NCBI RefSeq assembly: GCF_003947415.1
Contig: NZ_QHKL01000007.1
Coordinates: forward strand, 434,001 to 498,000
From: Amycolatopsis sp. WAC 01376
GTDB lineage: Bacteria; Actinomycetota; Actinomycetes; Mycobacteriales; Pseudonocardiaceae
Reading direction: 5' to 3'
DNA length: 64,000 nt
Part shown: piece after piece, positions 50,095 through 59,001 of the stretch
How the letters are laid out: every line of letters starts with the position of its first letter
How positions within the stretch are numbered: position 1 is the stretch's first letter
Program-made: the position numbers and the translations under genes
Notes under the pieces: model-generated
What the model was told of the DNA's origin: nothing
Seen by the model: the letters and a program-made list of their open reading frames with translations, nothing else
The model's database searches: none

Positions 50095-51483
50095 TCAGCG
50101 CGGCTGGTCACGCCACCAGCGCTGGCCGGCTTCAGGCAGCGTCGAGATCGGGTCGTAGTACGGGTACTTGCGCTGCAAGGCCTCGGGGTCTTCGTGTTCG
50201 ATCCCGGTCCGGTAGTTCTTGGTCCAGTACGAGATCCCGAGCTCGCGGTCGTACTCCGCCAGCTGGTGGACCCACCGCTTCCCGACATAAGGCACGTCGC
50301 AGACGATGCGCGGAGTGGCGTAGCCCGGCAGATACCCCATGATCGCGTGCTGGAGTTCCTGTGCCTCGTGCACGGAGACCCGCCAGTGCTCGGCGTTGGG
50401 GATCATGTCGCACATGTAGAAGTAGTACGGCAGGATGTTCGCCTCGCCTTGGAGCGCGAAGCACAGGTCGAGCAGTTCGGCCGGGGTCGCGTTGACGCCC
50501 TTCATCAGCACGCCCTGGTTGCGCACGTCGCGGACGCCGACATCGAGCGCGGTCCTGGCGGCTTCCGCGACCAGCGGGGTCACCGACTGGGCGTGGTTGA
50601 CGTGGGTGTGGATCGCGAGGTTGACGCCGCGGCGCTGCGCGGTGCCGGCGACGCGCTCGAGGCCTTCGACGACCTTCGGCTGGATCCAGTGCTGCGGCAG
50701 GGCGGCGAGCGCCTTGGTGGCGAGCCGGATGTCGCGGACGGTGTCGATGTCCATCAGCCGCATCAGGAACGACTCCAGCTGCGGCCACGGCACGTTGGCG
50801 ACGTCACCGCCGGAGACCACGACGTCACGCACGCCGGGGGTCTTCTTCAGGTAGTCGATCATCGCGTCCTGGCGGTCGACCGGTTTGAGCGAGAGCTTGT
50901 GCTTCTCGACCTGCTCGGTGGAGTTGCCGACGAGGTCCATCCGGGTGCAGTGCCCGCAGTACTGAGGGCAGGTGGAGATCATCTCGGCGAGGACCTTGGT
51001 GGGGTAACGGTGCGTCAGCCCCTCCACGACCCACATCTCCGCCTCGTGCAGCGAGTCCCGTTCGGAGTGCGGGTGGCTCGGCCACTCGGTGTCACGGTCG
51101 CTGCGCACCGGGAGCATGTAGCGGCGGATCGGGTCGGCGTACCAGGCCTCGGTCACCTTCGCCGGGTCGGTGCCCGCGTTGGGCGCCGTGGTGTTGATCA
51201 TCTGCGGCGGCAGCAGCATCGACATCGTGGCCATCTCGCGCTGGTCGGCGAGCATGTCCTCGTAGAAGCGCTCCTCGAGCAGGTCACCCATGAGGGCGCG
51301 CAGTTGCTTGGCGTTGCGGATGCAGTGCACCCGCTGCCACTGCGCGTCACGCCACTCTGCCTCGGTCACGTCGTGCCAGCCGGGGAAGCGGCGCCAGTCG
51401 GGTTCGATCAGCTCGACTCGGGTGTAGTCGTAGGGCTGATCGTAGGCGGCCACCGGCGAGGTCGGTTGCTGGATCGCAGTCAC
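50095..51483 (-). CDS. Radical SAM lysine 2,3-aminomutase family protein (KamA-like)
   Basis: A 462-residue radical SAM protein. CPQYCGHC (CxxxCxxC, about residues 170-177) binds the 4Fe-4S cluster. VVSGGDVANVPW is the SAM-binding GGD motif. Later cysteines and the QGVLMKGVN segment (PLP/substrate region) match the KamA family. The reaction would be L-lysine to L-beta-lysine or a related amino-group shift. GTG at 51483 follows GAGGAGC. It lies beyond a 523-base gap from the cluster, so it may be ordinary amino-acid metabolism. Its closeness to a lysine-consuming operon is still notable. Confidence 0.85.
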   Translation of the reverse strand: MTAIQQPTSPVAAYDQPYDYTRVELIEPDWRRFPGWHDVTEAEWRDAQWQRVHCIRNAKQLRALMGDLLEERFYEDMLADQREMATMSMLLPPQMINTTAPNAGTDPAKVTEAWYADPIRRYMLPVRSDRDTEWPSHPHSERDSLHEAEMWVVEGLTHRYPTKVLAEMISTCPQYCGHCTRMDLVGNSTEQVEKHKLSLKPVDRQDAMIDYLKKTPGVRDVVVSGGDVANVPWPQLESFLMRLMDIDTVRDIRLATKALAALPQHWIQPKVVEGLERVAGTAQRRGVNLAIHTHVNHAQSVTPLVAEAARTALDVGVRDVRNQGVLMKGVNATPAELLDLCFALQGEANILPYYFYMCDMIPNAEHWRVSVHEAQELQHAIMGYLPGYATPRIVCDVPYVGKRWVHQLAEYDRELGISYWTKNYRTGIEHEDPEALQRKYPYYDPISTLPEAGQRWWRDQPR

Positions 51484-51625
51484 TTGTGCTCCTCGTCGTC
51501 GGAAACGCGTGAAATTATCCTGTCACATCGTTCGGAAGACGTAAATATTCCTGTCCTGCGTGGTGTGTCGAAATCATGCCGACCCGCCGGTCGCGTGGTC
51601 GTCCGGACGCTGCAAACTCGGGAGG

Positions 51626-53236
51626 GTGACGAACGCGCGAACCACACTCCTGCTCGGCGGACGCATCTACAGCCCCTCGGCTCCCGACGCCACGGCCATG
51701 GCGATCACCGACGGCACCGTCGTCTGGGTGGGACAGGACGGACCGGCCAAGGCACTGCATCCCGACGCCGAGGTGGTCGGCCTCGACGGCGCCTTCGTCG
51801 CCCCGGCCTTCGTCGACGCGCACGTCCACGCAACCGCGACCGGCCTGCACCTCACCGGGCTGAACCTCGCGGGGATCCGCGGTGCCGGTGAACTGCTGGC
51901 CGCGGTCCGCGACGCCGTCCGGCCCGGTCAGGTCCTGGTCGCGCACGGATGGGACGAATCCCGCTGGACCGACGGCAGGCTGCCCAGCCGCGCGGAGATC
52001 GACGAGGCGTCGAACGGGACTCCGGTGTACCTCAGCCGGGTCGACGTCCATTCCGCGCTCGTCTCCAGCGCACTTGTCGCGCTCGCCTCCGGCGTGCACG
52101 AGGCGCCGGGCTGGTCTGCCGATGGGCCTCTGACCCGCGAAGCCCACCATCTCGTGCGTGCCGCGATGCGCGAGGCGATCACGCCGGAGCAGCGCCGTGA
52201 GGCCCAGCGCGCTTTCCTTGCCGAAGTGGCCGCACGGGGAGTCGTCAGCGTCCACGAATGTGCGGGCCCGGACATCTCCGGCGCCGAAGACCTCACCGAC
52301 CTGCTCGCGCTCGCCTCCGGACCGGGACTGCCGGAGGTCGTCGGCTACTGGGGTGAACGCGGCGGGGTCGACAACGCCCGCGCACTCGGTGCCAGGGGCG
52401 TCGCGGGCGACCTGTTCGTCGACGGCGCGCTCGGCTCCCGCACCGCCGCCCTGCACGAGCCGTACGCCGACGCACCCGGTACCTCCGGGACGCTTTACCT
52501 CGACGCCCCCGCCATCGCCGAACACATCAGCGCCTGCACCGAAGCCGAGCTCCAGGCCGGTTTCCACGTCATCGGCGACGCCGCGGTCGCCGAGGTCGTC
52601 GAAGGATTCCGGCTCGCGGAGAAGACCGTCGGCCGCCGAGCGCTGGCCGCCAGGCACCACCGGCTCGAACACGTCGAGATGATCGACGTCGACCAGGCGA
52701 AGGCGCTCGCGGACTGGGGTGTGGTCGCCTCTGTCCAACCGCAGTTCGACGCCGAATGGGGCGGCACCCACGGCATGTACACCGACCGTCTCGGCGCGGA
52801 ACGGGCCGCGAAGCTCAATCCCTTCGCCGCGATGGCCGCCGAAGGGCTCCTGCTCGCGTTCGGCTCCGACGCCCCCGTCACGCCGGTCGACCCGTGGGCC
52901 ACGGTCCGCGCCGGGACCTATCACCGCACAGCGGGCTCGGGTTTGTCCGCTCGCGCGTCCTTCACCGCCCACACCCGTGCGGGGCACCGCGCCGCCGGGG
53001 TCAACGACGGCGTCACCGGCAGCCTGGTCCCGGGTGCTCCCGCGCACTACGCGATCTGGGACGCCGAGGACCTGGTCGTCGCGACCCCGGACTCGCGAGT
53101 GCAGCGCTGGTCGACCGATCCGCGGGCGGGTGTTCCGCCGTTGCCGAACCTGGCGGAGGGGGCGACACTGCCCCGGTGCCTGCGCACGGTCCGCGACGGG
53201 CAGGTCATCCACGATCTGTTCACCCGGACGGCCTAG
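51626..53236 (+). CDS. YtcJ-type amidohydrolase
   Basis: A 536-residue metal-dependent amidohydrolase of the YtcJ group. FVDAHVHATATGL holds the HxH metal ligands near residue 70, HRLEHVEMID a later ligand His, and LLAFGSDAPVTPVDPW the catalytic Asp near the C-terminus. The substrate is unknown; family members hydrolyse amides or amidines. GTG at 51626 has GGGAGG almost touching it, so the exact start is uncertain. It precedes lnt by 9 bases and is probably co-transcribed with it; nothing ties it to the biosynthetic cluster. Confidence 0.82.
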   Translation: MTNARTTLLLGGRIYSPSAPDATAMAITDGTVVWVGQDGPAKALHPDAEVVGLDGAFVAPAFVDAHVHATATGLHLTGLNLAGIRGAGELLAAVRDAVRPGQVLVAHGWDESRWTDGRLPSRAEIDEASNGTPVYLSRVDVHSALVSSALVALASGVHEAPGWSADGPLTREAHHLVRAAMREAITPEQRREAQRAFLAEVAARGVVSVHECAGPDISGAEDLTDLLALASGPGLPEVVGYWGERGGVDNARALGARGVAGDLFVDGALGSRTAALHEPYADAPGTSGTLYLDAPAIAEHISACTEAELQAGFHVIGDAAVAEVVEGFRLAEKTVGRRALAARHHRLEHVEMIDVDQAKALADWGVVASVQPQFDAEWGGTHGMYTDRLGAERAAKLNPFAAMAAEGLLLAFGSDAPVTPVDPWATVRAGTYHRTAGSGLSARASFTAHTRAGHRAAGVNDGVTGSLVPGAPAHYAIWDAEDLVVATPDSRVQRWSTDPRAGVPPLPNLAEGATLPRCLRTVRDGQVIHDLFTRTA

Positions 53237-53245
53237 GGTTCAGGA

Positions 53246-54838
53246 GTGTCCACAACCGTGACCGATCCGGATCCCGAAGCGGCGCCCCGGAAGCGGTTCT
53301 CCCGCGCCTGGCTGCTGCGTTTCCTCGTCGCCGCGGCGTCGGGTTTCACCTTGTACCTGAGTTTCGCGCCGCGTCCGCTGTGGTGGCTCGCGCCGCTGGC
53401 GTTCACCGGCTTCGCGTTGGTGGTGCACGGACGCCGGTTCCGTGGCGCGTTCGGCTACGCGTTCGTGTTCGGGGTGGCGTTCTTCCTGCCGTTGCTGACG
53501 TGGCTGCTGGATTTCCTCGGTCCTGGCTTCGGGCCGTGGCCGTGGCTCGGGCTGGCGATGGCGCTTGCGGTGTATCTCGGCTTCGGCGGGGCTTTCGCCA
53601 CCGTGGTGTGGCGGCTGCCGCTCGGGCCGTTGTGGGCCGCGCTGGTGATCATCGCGCTGGAGACACCGCGGACCTGGTTCCCCTTCGGCGGCTTCCCCTG
53701 GGGCCGCGTCGCTTTCAGCCAGCCCGAGGGCGCCTTCGTCTCGCTGGCCTCGATCGGCGGCGCTCCGCTGGTCGGGCTCGCCGTCGTGCTGACCGGTTTC
53801 GGGCTCGCGGCGCTGTGCCTGCGACTGAAGGGCGCGGATCCGCGACGTTCCCTGGTGGCCGCGTCGGCGCTGATCTTGGTGCCGGTGGTGGCGGGGCTCG
53901 CGGTGTGGCCGACGATCGGCACCGAGGCGCAGGACGGCGAACTCACCGTCGCCACGGTGCAGGGCAATGCGCCCGACATCGGCCTGGCGCTGGAAGGCCG
54001 CCGCGACGAACTCCGGGACAACCACCTCGCCGAGAGCGCCCGGCTGCTCGAAAAGCTCAAGGCGACCAACACGAATGTCGATCTGCTGGTCTGGCCGGAG
54101 ACCGCGATGGCCATGCGCACCGGTGACGCCGGCGTCGACCAGATGGTCCGCGACTACGGCACGCAGGCGATCATCGGCGCGCTGGTCCGGCTGCCCGACG
54201 GGAGCGCGCAGAACTCCGCGCTCGTCTGGGATCCGGCCACCGGCCCGGGCCAGCGCTACGCCAAACAGCAACTCGTCCCGTTCGGCGAGTACGTCCCGGC
54301 CCGTGAGCTCGCGAAGCTGGTGACACCGTTCGTCGACAGCGTGGCGAACATGACACCGGGTGATGGCGCCAACGCCGCCCTGTCCGTCGCGGGCACGAAG
54401 GTCGGCGTCTTCATCTGTTACGAAACGGCGTTCGACTACCCGGCTCGTGAGTCGGTGGCCGATGGCGCGGAGCTGCTCGTCGTGCCGACCAACAACGCTT
54501 GGTACGGGCCGGGGGAGATGAGCTACCAGCAGCTGGCGATGTCGCGGCTGCGGGCGGTCGAACATGGGCGCGCGGTGATCGTTTCCGCCACCAGCGGAGT
54601 GAGCGCGATTGTCGCTCCCGACGGTTCGATCACGGCCTCTACCAGCCTGTTCACCGCAGACTCCCTGGTGGGGCGCGTGCCGTTGAGGCAGCAGACTACG
54701 CTGTCGGATCGACTCGGTGTGACGACGGAGTACGGGCTGCTGGCTCTGGCGATCGCCGGGGTTACCGGCGGGTACGTGCTCCGTTTCCGCACCCGGCGCG
54801 CGAGCGCCGCCAAGGCAACGAGGGAAGCGGCGGGCTGA
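53246..54838 (+). CDS. lnt: Apolipoprotein N-acyltransferase
   Basis: A 530-residue membrane enzyme. About six N-terminal transmembrane helices (residues 18-215) come first, then a nitrilase-like periplasmic domain with LVWPETAMA (catalytic Glu), YAKQQLVPFGEYVP (Lys) and GVFICYETAFDYPAR (Cys), and a last C-terminal helix. It N-acylates the lipid-modified Cys of lipoproteins. GTG at 53258 has a better-spaced AGGAG than the GTG at 53246 listed here. It is followed by the polyprenol-phosphate mannose synthase gene, as is usual in actinobacteria, where the two proteins can interact. Confidence 0.92.
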   Translation: MSTTVTDPDPEAAPRKRFSRAWLLRFLVAAASGFTLYLSFAPRPLWWLAPLAFTGFALVVHGRRFRGAFGYAFVFGVAFFLPLLTWLLDFLGPGFGPWPWLGLAMALAVYLGFGGAFATVVWRLPLGPLWAALVIIALETPRTWFPFGGFPWGRVAFSQPEGAFVSLASIGGAPLVGLAVVLTGFGLAALCLRLKGADPRRSLVAASALILVPVVAGLAVWPTIGTEAQDGELTVATVQGNAPDIGLALEGRRDELRDNHLAESARLLEKLKATNTNVDLLVWPETAMAMRTGDAGVDQMVRDYGTQAIIGALVRLPDGSAQNSALVWDPATGPGQRYAKQQLVPFGEYVPARELAKLVTPFVDSVANMTPGDGANAALSVAGTKVGVFICYETAFDYPARESVADGAELLVVPTNNAWYGPGEMSYQQLAMSRLRAVEHGRAVIVSATSGVSAIVAPDGSITASTSLFTADSLVGRVPLRQQTTLSDRLGVTTEYGLLALAIAGVTGGYVLRFRTRRASAAKATREAAG

Positions 54839-54864
54839 CCCGCCGGAACACGGAGGAAAAGCGG

Positions 54865-55632
54865 ATGGCGCAGGCGCCGCGGGGGGCCCAGGGAATCGAC
54901 CCGGTGCTGGTGGTGGTCCCGACGTACAACGAGCGGGAGAACATCGGGCCGATCCTGGAACGTCTGCTCGAAGCACTCCCGGACGTGCACGCCCTCGTCG
55001 TCGACGACGGCAGCCCGGACGGGACCGGCGATGTGGCCGATGAGCTCGCGAAGGCCGACGAGCGGATCCAGGTCATGCACCGGACCGAGAAGGCCGGGCT
55101 GGGCGCCGCGTACGTCGCCGGGTTCCGCTGGGGTCTCGCCCGTGACTACGCCACCATCGTCGAGATGGACGCCGACGGCTCGCACGCGCCGGAAGATCTG
55201 CCCCGGGTGCTCGCTGCCCTCGAGGACGCGGACCTGTCCATCGGCTCCCGCTACGTTCCCGGCGGCAGCACGGTGAACTGGCCGTTCCGGCGCAAGGCGC
55301 TGTCCTGGGTGGCGAACTTCTACGCGAAGGTCGCGCTCGGCATGAAGATCAACGACATCACCGCCGGCTTCCGCGCGTACCGCCGCACGGTGCTGGAGAA
55401 GCTCGCGCTCGACGAGATCGCCTCGCGCGGCTACTGCTTCCAGATCGACCTGGCGTTCCGGACGAAGCTGGCCGGGTTCGAGGTCGTCGAGGTGCCGATC
55501 ACCTTCACCGAGCGTGAGGTCGGTCAGTCGAAGATGAGCGGTTCGGTCGTGCGCGAGGCGATCCTCCTGGTCGGTTTGTGGGGGATCAAGCGTCGCTGGC
55601 AGCAGCTTCGCGGCCTGGTCAAGAAGGGCTGA
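54865..55632 (+). CDS. ppm1: Polyprenol monophosphomannose synthase
   Basis: A 255-residue GT2 glycosyltransferase without membrane helices. VLVVVPTYNERENIGPIL, ALVVDDGSPDGTGDVADEL and IVEMDADGSHAPEDLP (the DxD-type site) are diagnostic, and AYRRTVLEKL and QSKMSGSVVREAI are also typical. It makes polyprenol-phosphate-mannose for cell-envelope mannosylation. ATG at 54865 follows CGGAGG. It lies 26 bases after lnt. Its last 14 bases overlap the convergent DeoR gene. Confidence 0.92.
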   Translation: MAQAPRGAQGIDPVLVVVPTYNERENIGPILERLLEALPDVHALVVDDGSPDGTGDVADELAKADERIQVMHRTEKAGLGAAYVAGFRWGLARDYATIVEMDADGSHAPEDLPRVLAALEDADLSIGSRYVPGGSTVNWPFRRKALSWVANFYAKVALGMKINDITAGFRAYRRTVLEKLALDEIASRGYCFQIDLAFRTKLAGFEVVEVPITFTEREVGQSKMSGSVVREAILLVGLWGIKRRWQQLRGLVKKG

Positions 55633-56383
55633 CCCCCAGCACGCTCACCCCGAGCCTCCCCAGCTCCTTCACCGTCGGTTCGTCCGGCGCCGCGTCGGTG
55701 ATCACGCCCGCGACGTCGGAGAGGGGAAGCACGGTGAACGGCGAGGCCGCGCCGATCTTCTCCGAACTGGCCAGCACATAGGTGTCGGCTGCCCGTTTGG
55801 CGAGGGTGCGTTTCATCGCGGCCTCGTCCGAGTCGCCGGTGGTGAGCCCGGTCTCCGGGTGCACGCCGGTGACGCCGAGGAAGAACAGATCGGCGTTGAC
55901 GTTCATCGCCGCTTCCGCCGCGGTCGCTCCGCAGGTGACAGCCGAGTGTTTGAAGAGCCGTCCGCCGATCAGGAACACCTCGACCTTCGGATGCGTGACG
56001 AGCGCGGCCGCGACCGTGGGGCTGTGGGTGACGATCGTCGCTTCGAGGTCGACGGGGAGCGCCTTCGCCAGCGCGAGCGCGGTGGTCCCGCCGTCGAGGA
56101 TGACGGTCGATCCCAGGCGGATCAACGCTGCTGCACGTTTTGCGATCCGTTCCTTGCCCGCGACGCTGACCGCCATACGGGTCGCGTAGTCCGCGGTGGC
56201 GGGGGAGACCGGCAAGGCACCGCCGTAGACCCGCTGGCAGAGTCCGGCGTCGGCGAGTTCTCGCAGGTCCCGGCGGATACTGTCCTCTGATATGCCGAGT
56301 TCGGCGGCAAGGTCCTTGGCCACGATCCGGCCTTCGGTCTTCAAGCGTTCGAGCAGCAGGTCTCGGCGTTGCGCAGCCAACAT
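55619..56383 (-). CDS. DeoR-family transcriptional repressor
   Basis: A 254-residue regulator. The DeoR helix-turn-helix is RRDLLLERLKTEGRIVAKDLA and GISEDSIRRDLRELADAGL (residues 5-52). The C-terminal DeoRC sugar-phosphate-sensing domain includes VILDGGTTALALAKAL and ADLFFLGVTGVHPETGL. Such proteins repress sugar or nucleoside catabolism genes. ATG at 56383 follows AGGAGG. It is divergent from the small DUF4406-like gene, which it may control. Confidence 0.9.
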   Translation of the reverse strand: MLAAQRRDLLLERLKTEGRIVAKDLAAELGISEDSIRRDLRELADAGLCQRVYGGALPVSPATADYATRMAVSVAGKERIAKRAAALIRLGSTVILDGGTTALALAKALPVDLEATIVTHSPTVAAALVTHPKVEVFLIGGRLFKHSAVTCGATAAEAAMNVNADLFFLGVTGVHPETGLTTGDSDEAAMKRTLAKRAADTYVLASSEKIGAASPFTVLPLSDVAGVITDAAPDEPTVKELGRLGVSVLGVSPS

Positions 56384-56434
56384 GTGCACGTTCCTCCTTG
56401 TTCTTGCCGATTGTTGCACATTAGGCTCCGGTTC

Positions 56435-56809
56435 ATGAGCAAACCTCTGATGATCCTCATCGCCGGTCCGTTCCGCTCCGGCACCGGCGACGACCCCGAA
56501 CTCCTCGCCCGCAACCTCGCCCGGCTCGAAGAGGCCGCGTGGCCGATCTTCCGCAGCGGGCACGTGCCGATGATCGGCGAGTGGGTCGCGCTCCCGGTGC
56601 TGCGCGGCGCGGGCGGGAAGACCGTCGCGGACCCGATCGCCAAGGAGGTCATGTACCCGACGGCCGACAGGCTCCTGCACCACTGCGACGCCGTCCTGCG
56701 CCTGCCTGGGGAATCCACCGGCGCCGACCAGGACGTCGCCATCGCGCTCTCCCGCGGGCTGGCGGTGTATCACCGTGTCGAGGACATCCCGGGCTACCAA
56801 GCCGCATAA
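56435..56809 (+). CDS. DUF4406-like (nucleoside deoxyribosyltransferase-like) small protein
   Basis: A 124-residue protein with ILIAGPFRSGTGDDPE at the N-terminus, VPMIGEWVALPVLRG in the middle and CDAVLRLPGESTGADQDVAIALSRGLAVYH at the end. These resemble the compact Rossmann-like fold of nucleoside 2-deoxyribosyltransferase relatives. The function is unknown. It is divergent from the DeoR repressor by 51 bases. Confidence 0.75.
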   Translation: MSKPLMILIAGPFRSGTGDDPELLARNLARLEEAAWPIFRSGHVPMIGEWVALPVLRGAGGKTVADPIAKEVMYPTADRLLHHCDAVLRLPGESTGADQDVAIALSRGLAVYHRVEDIPGYQAA

Positions 56810-56853
56810 TGCGTAACTCGACCGCGTGTGACGTTTCTGGGGGAAGGTGAGCC

Positions 56854-58146
56854 GTGACCGGGAAGGTCTGCGGAATGTGCGGAGGCCCGCTGCCATCGAA
56901 GGCGGGTTCGCGCGGGCGCGTGGCCGTCTACTGCTCGGCCGCGTGCCGCCAGCGGGCCTACCGGTCACGGCACGACCCCGCCCCCGACGTGGAAGCCCTC
57001 ATCGCCGAGGTCGGCCACGTCGCGAACCGGCTGGCACCTCAGCCGCCGGAGGCGTTCCTCACCGATCTCACCTCGCTCACCTCCGACGTCGGAAGGCTGC
57101 GACGCATCGCTCAACTGGCGTTGCGGGCCGAAGACGAAAACGTCACGCAGGCGCCCGTGACGGAAACCGTGGACGAGGTCGCCTTCGCCGGGAGGATCGA
57201 GCAGCACCAACGAGAGTTGCGCGTGCACTGCTACCGCATGGTCGGGTCCTACGACGACGCGGAGGATCTGGTCCAGGAGACGTTCCTACGCGCCTGGCGC
57301 GGCCGCGAAGGCTTCGAAGGCCGGTCGAGTTTCCGTGCCTGGCTCTACCGCATCGCCACCAACACCTGCCTGGATTTCCTGCGGCGCAACAAACGGGTCC
57401 CGCGCCCGTACGACCCGCTGCCCGGCGTCGACCAGCAAGGCGAACCGCCCCAGTTCCTGCCCTGGCTGCAACCCTTCCCGGACAGCCAGCTGGTCTCGGC
57501 GGAGGCCGAACCCGACGAGATCGCGGAGACCAGGGAAACGATGGAGCTGGTCTTCCTCGCCGCCATCCAGCATCTCCCGCCGAAACAGCGGGCCGTGGTG
57601 ATCCTCAACGACGTCCTCGGCTGGAAGGCCGCGGAGACCGCCGACCTGCTGGAAACCACCGTCGCGTCGGTCACCAGCGCACTCCAGCGCGCCCGCCCCA
57701 CCCTGCGCGAACGCCTTCCGGAACGCCGCACCGACTGGGCACGGACCGTCCAGCCGACCGAGGAGGAGCAAACGATCCTGCGGCGCTACATGGCCGCCGC
57801 CACCGGCAGCGGCGACAGCCGGGTCATGGCCGAGCTGCTGAGGGAGGACGTGCTGGTCACGATGCCGCCGAACCCGCTGTGGTTCTCCGGCCGCGACGTC
57901 TTCCTCGGCTTCGTCGCCGAGTCCTTCGACCCCGCGTCACCGACGTACTTCGGCGAATGGAAGCACCTTCCTGCCATCGCCAATCGCCTTCCCGCCGCGG
58001 CGGGCTACGTCCGGCGGCCGGGCACCCGGATCTACCGCGCACAGGTGCTCGACGTGCTGCGGATCGAGGACGGGAAGGTCGCGGAGATCACCGCTTTCGA
58101 ACCGCATTTGTTCCCCGCGTTCGGGTTGCCGCTGACGATCACCTGA
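56854..58146 (+). CDS. ECF sigma factor with zinc-ribbon N-terminus and SnoaL-like C-terminus
   Basis: A 430-residue protein. Residues 6-35 hold CGMCGGPL and YCSAACRQRAYRSR, a small zinc-knuckle-like motif. The sigma-2 region is HCYRMVGSYDDAEDLVQETFLRAW with FRAWLYRIATNTCLDFLR. Sigma-4 is LPPKQRAVVILNDVLGWKAAETADLL with TVASVTSALQRAR. The last 120 residues form a SnoaL/NTF2-like domain (VMAELLREDVLVTMPP), as in ECF groups that carry such a tail instead of an anti-sigma factor. It is followed by the SDR gene after 69 bases. Confidence 0.88.
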   Translation: MTGKVCGMCGGPLPSKAGSRGRVAVYCSAACRQRAYRSRHDPAPDVEALIAEVGHVANRLAPQPPEAFLTDLTSLTSDVGRLRRIAQLALRAEDENVTQAPVTETVDEVAFAGRIEQHQRELRVHCYRMVGSYDDAEDLVQETFLRAWRGREGFEGRSSFRAWLYRIATNTCLDFLRRNKRVPRPYDPLPGVDQQGEPPQFLPWLQPFPDSQLVSAEAEPDEIAETRETMELVFLAAIQHLPPKQRAVVILNDVLGWKAAETADLLETTVASVTSALQRARPTLRERLPERRTDWARTVQPTEEEQTILRRYMAAATGSGDSRVMAELLREDVLVTMPPNPLWFSGRDVFLGFVAESFDPASPTYFGEWKHLPAIANRLPAAAGYVRRPGTRIYRAQVLDVLRIEDGKVAEITAFEPHLFPAFGLPLTIT

Positions 58147-58215
58147 GGACCGATGAGATCCACGCCCCTTCCGCGTCTCAACGGTCGAACCCGATCAAGC
58201 GGAAGGAACACCCTC

Positions 58216-59001
58216 ATGAGCCTCCAGAACAAGAACGCGGTCATCTACGGCGCCGGCGGATCGATCGGCGGCGGTGTCGCCAAGGAGTTCGCCGCGCGCG
58301 GCGCCCGTGTCTTCCTCACCGGCCGCCACGAACCGGCGCTGACGAAGGTCGCCGACGAGATCAAGGAGACCGGGGGACTGGCCGAAGTCGCCGTCGTCGA
58401 CGCCATGGACGAGACCGCGGTCGATGCGCACGCCGCGTCCGTCGTCGCGGAGGCCGGCAGCCTCGACATCTCCCTCAACCTCGTCCCGCGCGGCGACGTC
58501 CAGGGCAGCCCGCTCGTGGAGATGTCGGTCGAGGACTTCGTCCGCCCGATCACCACGGGCGTCACGACCAACTTCATCACCGCCCGAGCGGCCGCCCGGC
58601 ACATGATCACGCAGGGCTCCGGCGCGATCCTCGCCCTCGACAGCGGCTCCGCCCAAGGCAGCCCGATGATGGGCGCGACCGGTTCGATCGACGCCGCGCT
58701 CGACACCTACATCCGCAATCTCGCCGTCGAGATCGGGCCGCACGGTGTCCGCGCGCTCGGCATCTGGGTCGCGGGGATCCCGGAGACCTTCACCCCCGAG
58801 AAGCTCTCCGCGGTGAACAACCAGCTGCCCGCGAGCCCGGAGATGGTGGAGAACGTCCTCAACGGGCTCAAGGAGGCCCGGATGACCAAACGTTCACCGC
58901 GTCTCGCCGAGGTCGCCCGCACGCTGGCGTTCCTCGCCTCCGACGACGCGATGGGGATCACCGGCACCTTCGTCAACGTGACCAGCATGTTCCCCAGCTG
59001 A
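58216..59001 (+). CDS. Short-chain dehydrogenase/reductase
   Basis: A 261-residue classical SDR. AVIYGAGGSIGGGVAKEF is the cofactor site. The usual Ser...YxxxK catalytic set is not clear: the expected region reads LALDSGSAQGSPMMGATGSIDAALDT, with no Tyr-x-x-x-Lys, so it may be an inactive or divergent member. VNVTSMFPS closes the fold. ATG at 58216 follows GGAAGG. Its 3' end overlaps the convergent LysR gene by about 108 bases. Confidence 0.82.
   Translation: MSLQNKNAVIYGAGGSIGGGVAKEFAARGARVFLTGRHEPALTKVADEIKETGGLAEVAVVDAMDETAVDAHAASVVAEAGSLDISLNLVPRGDVQGSPLVEMSVEDFVRPITTGVTTNFITARAAARHMITQGSGAILALDSGSAQGSPMMGATGSIDAALDTYIRNLAVEIGPHGVRALGIWVAGIPETFTPEKLSAVNNQLPASPEMVENVLNGLKEARMTKRSPRLAEVARTLAFLASDDAMGITGTFVNVTSMFPS

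Noticed and set aside
49806..50342. 178-codon plus-strand open frame in the gap at 50 kb
   Set aside because: It runs antisense into the aminomutase gene, has no motif and shows shadow-frame composition.
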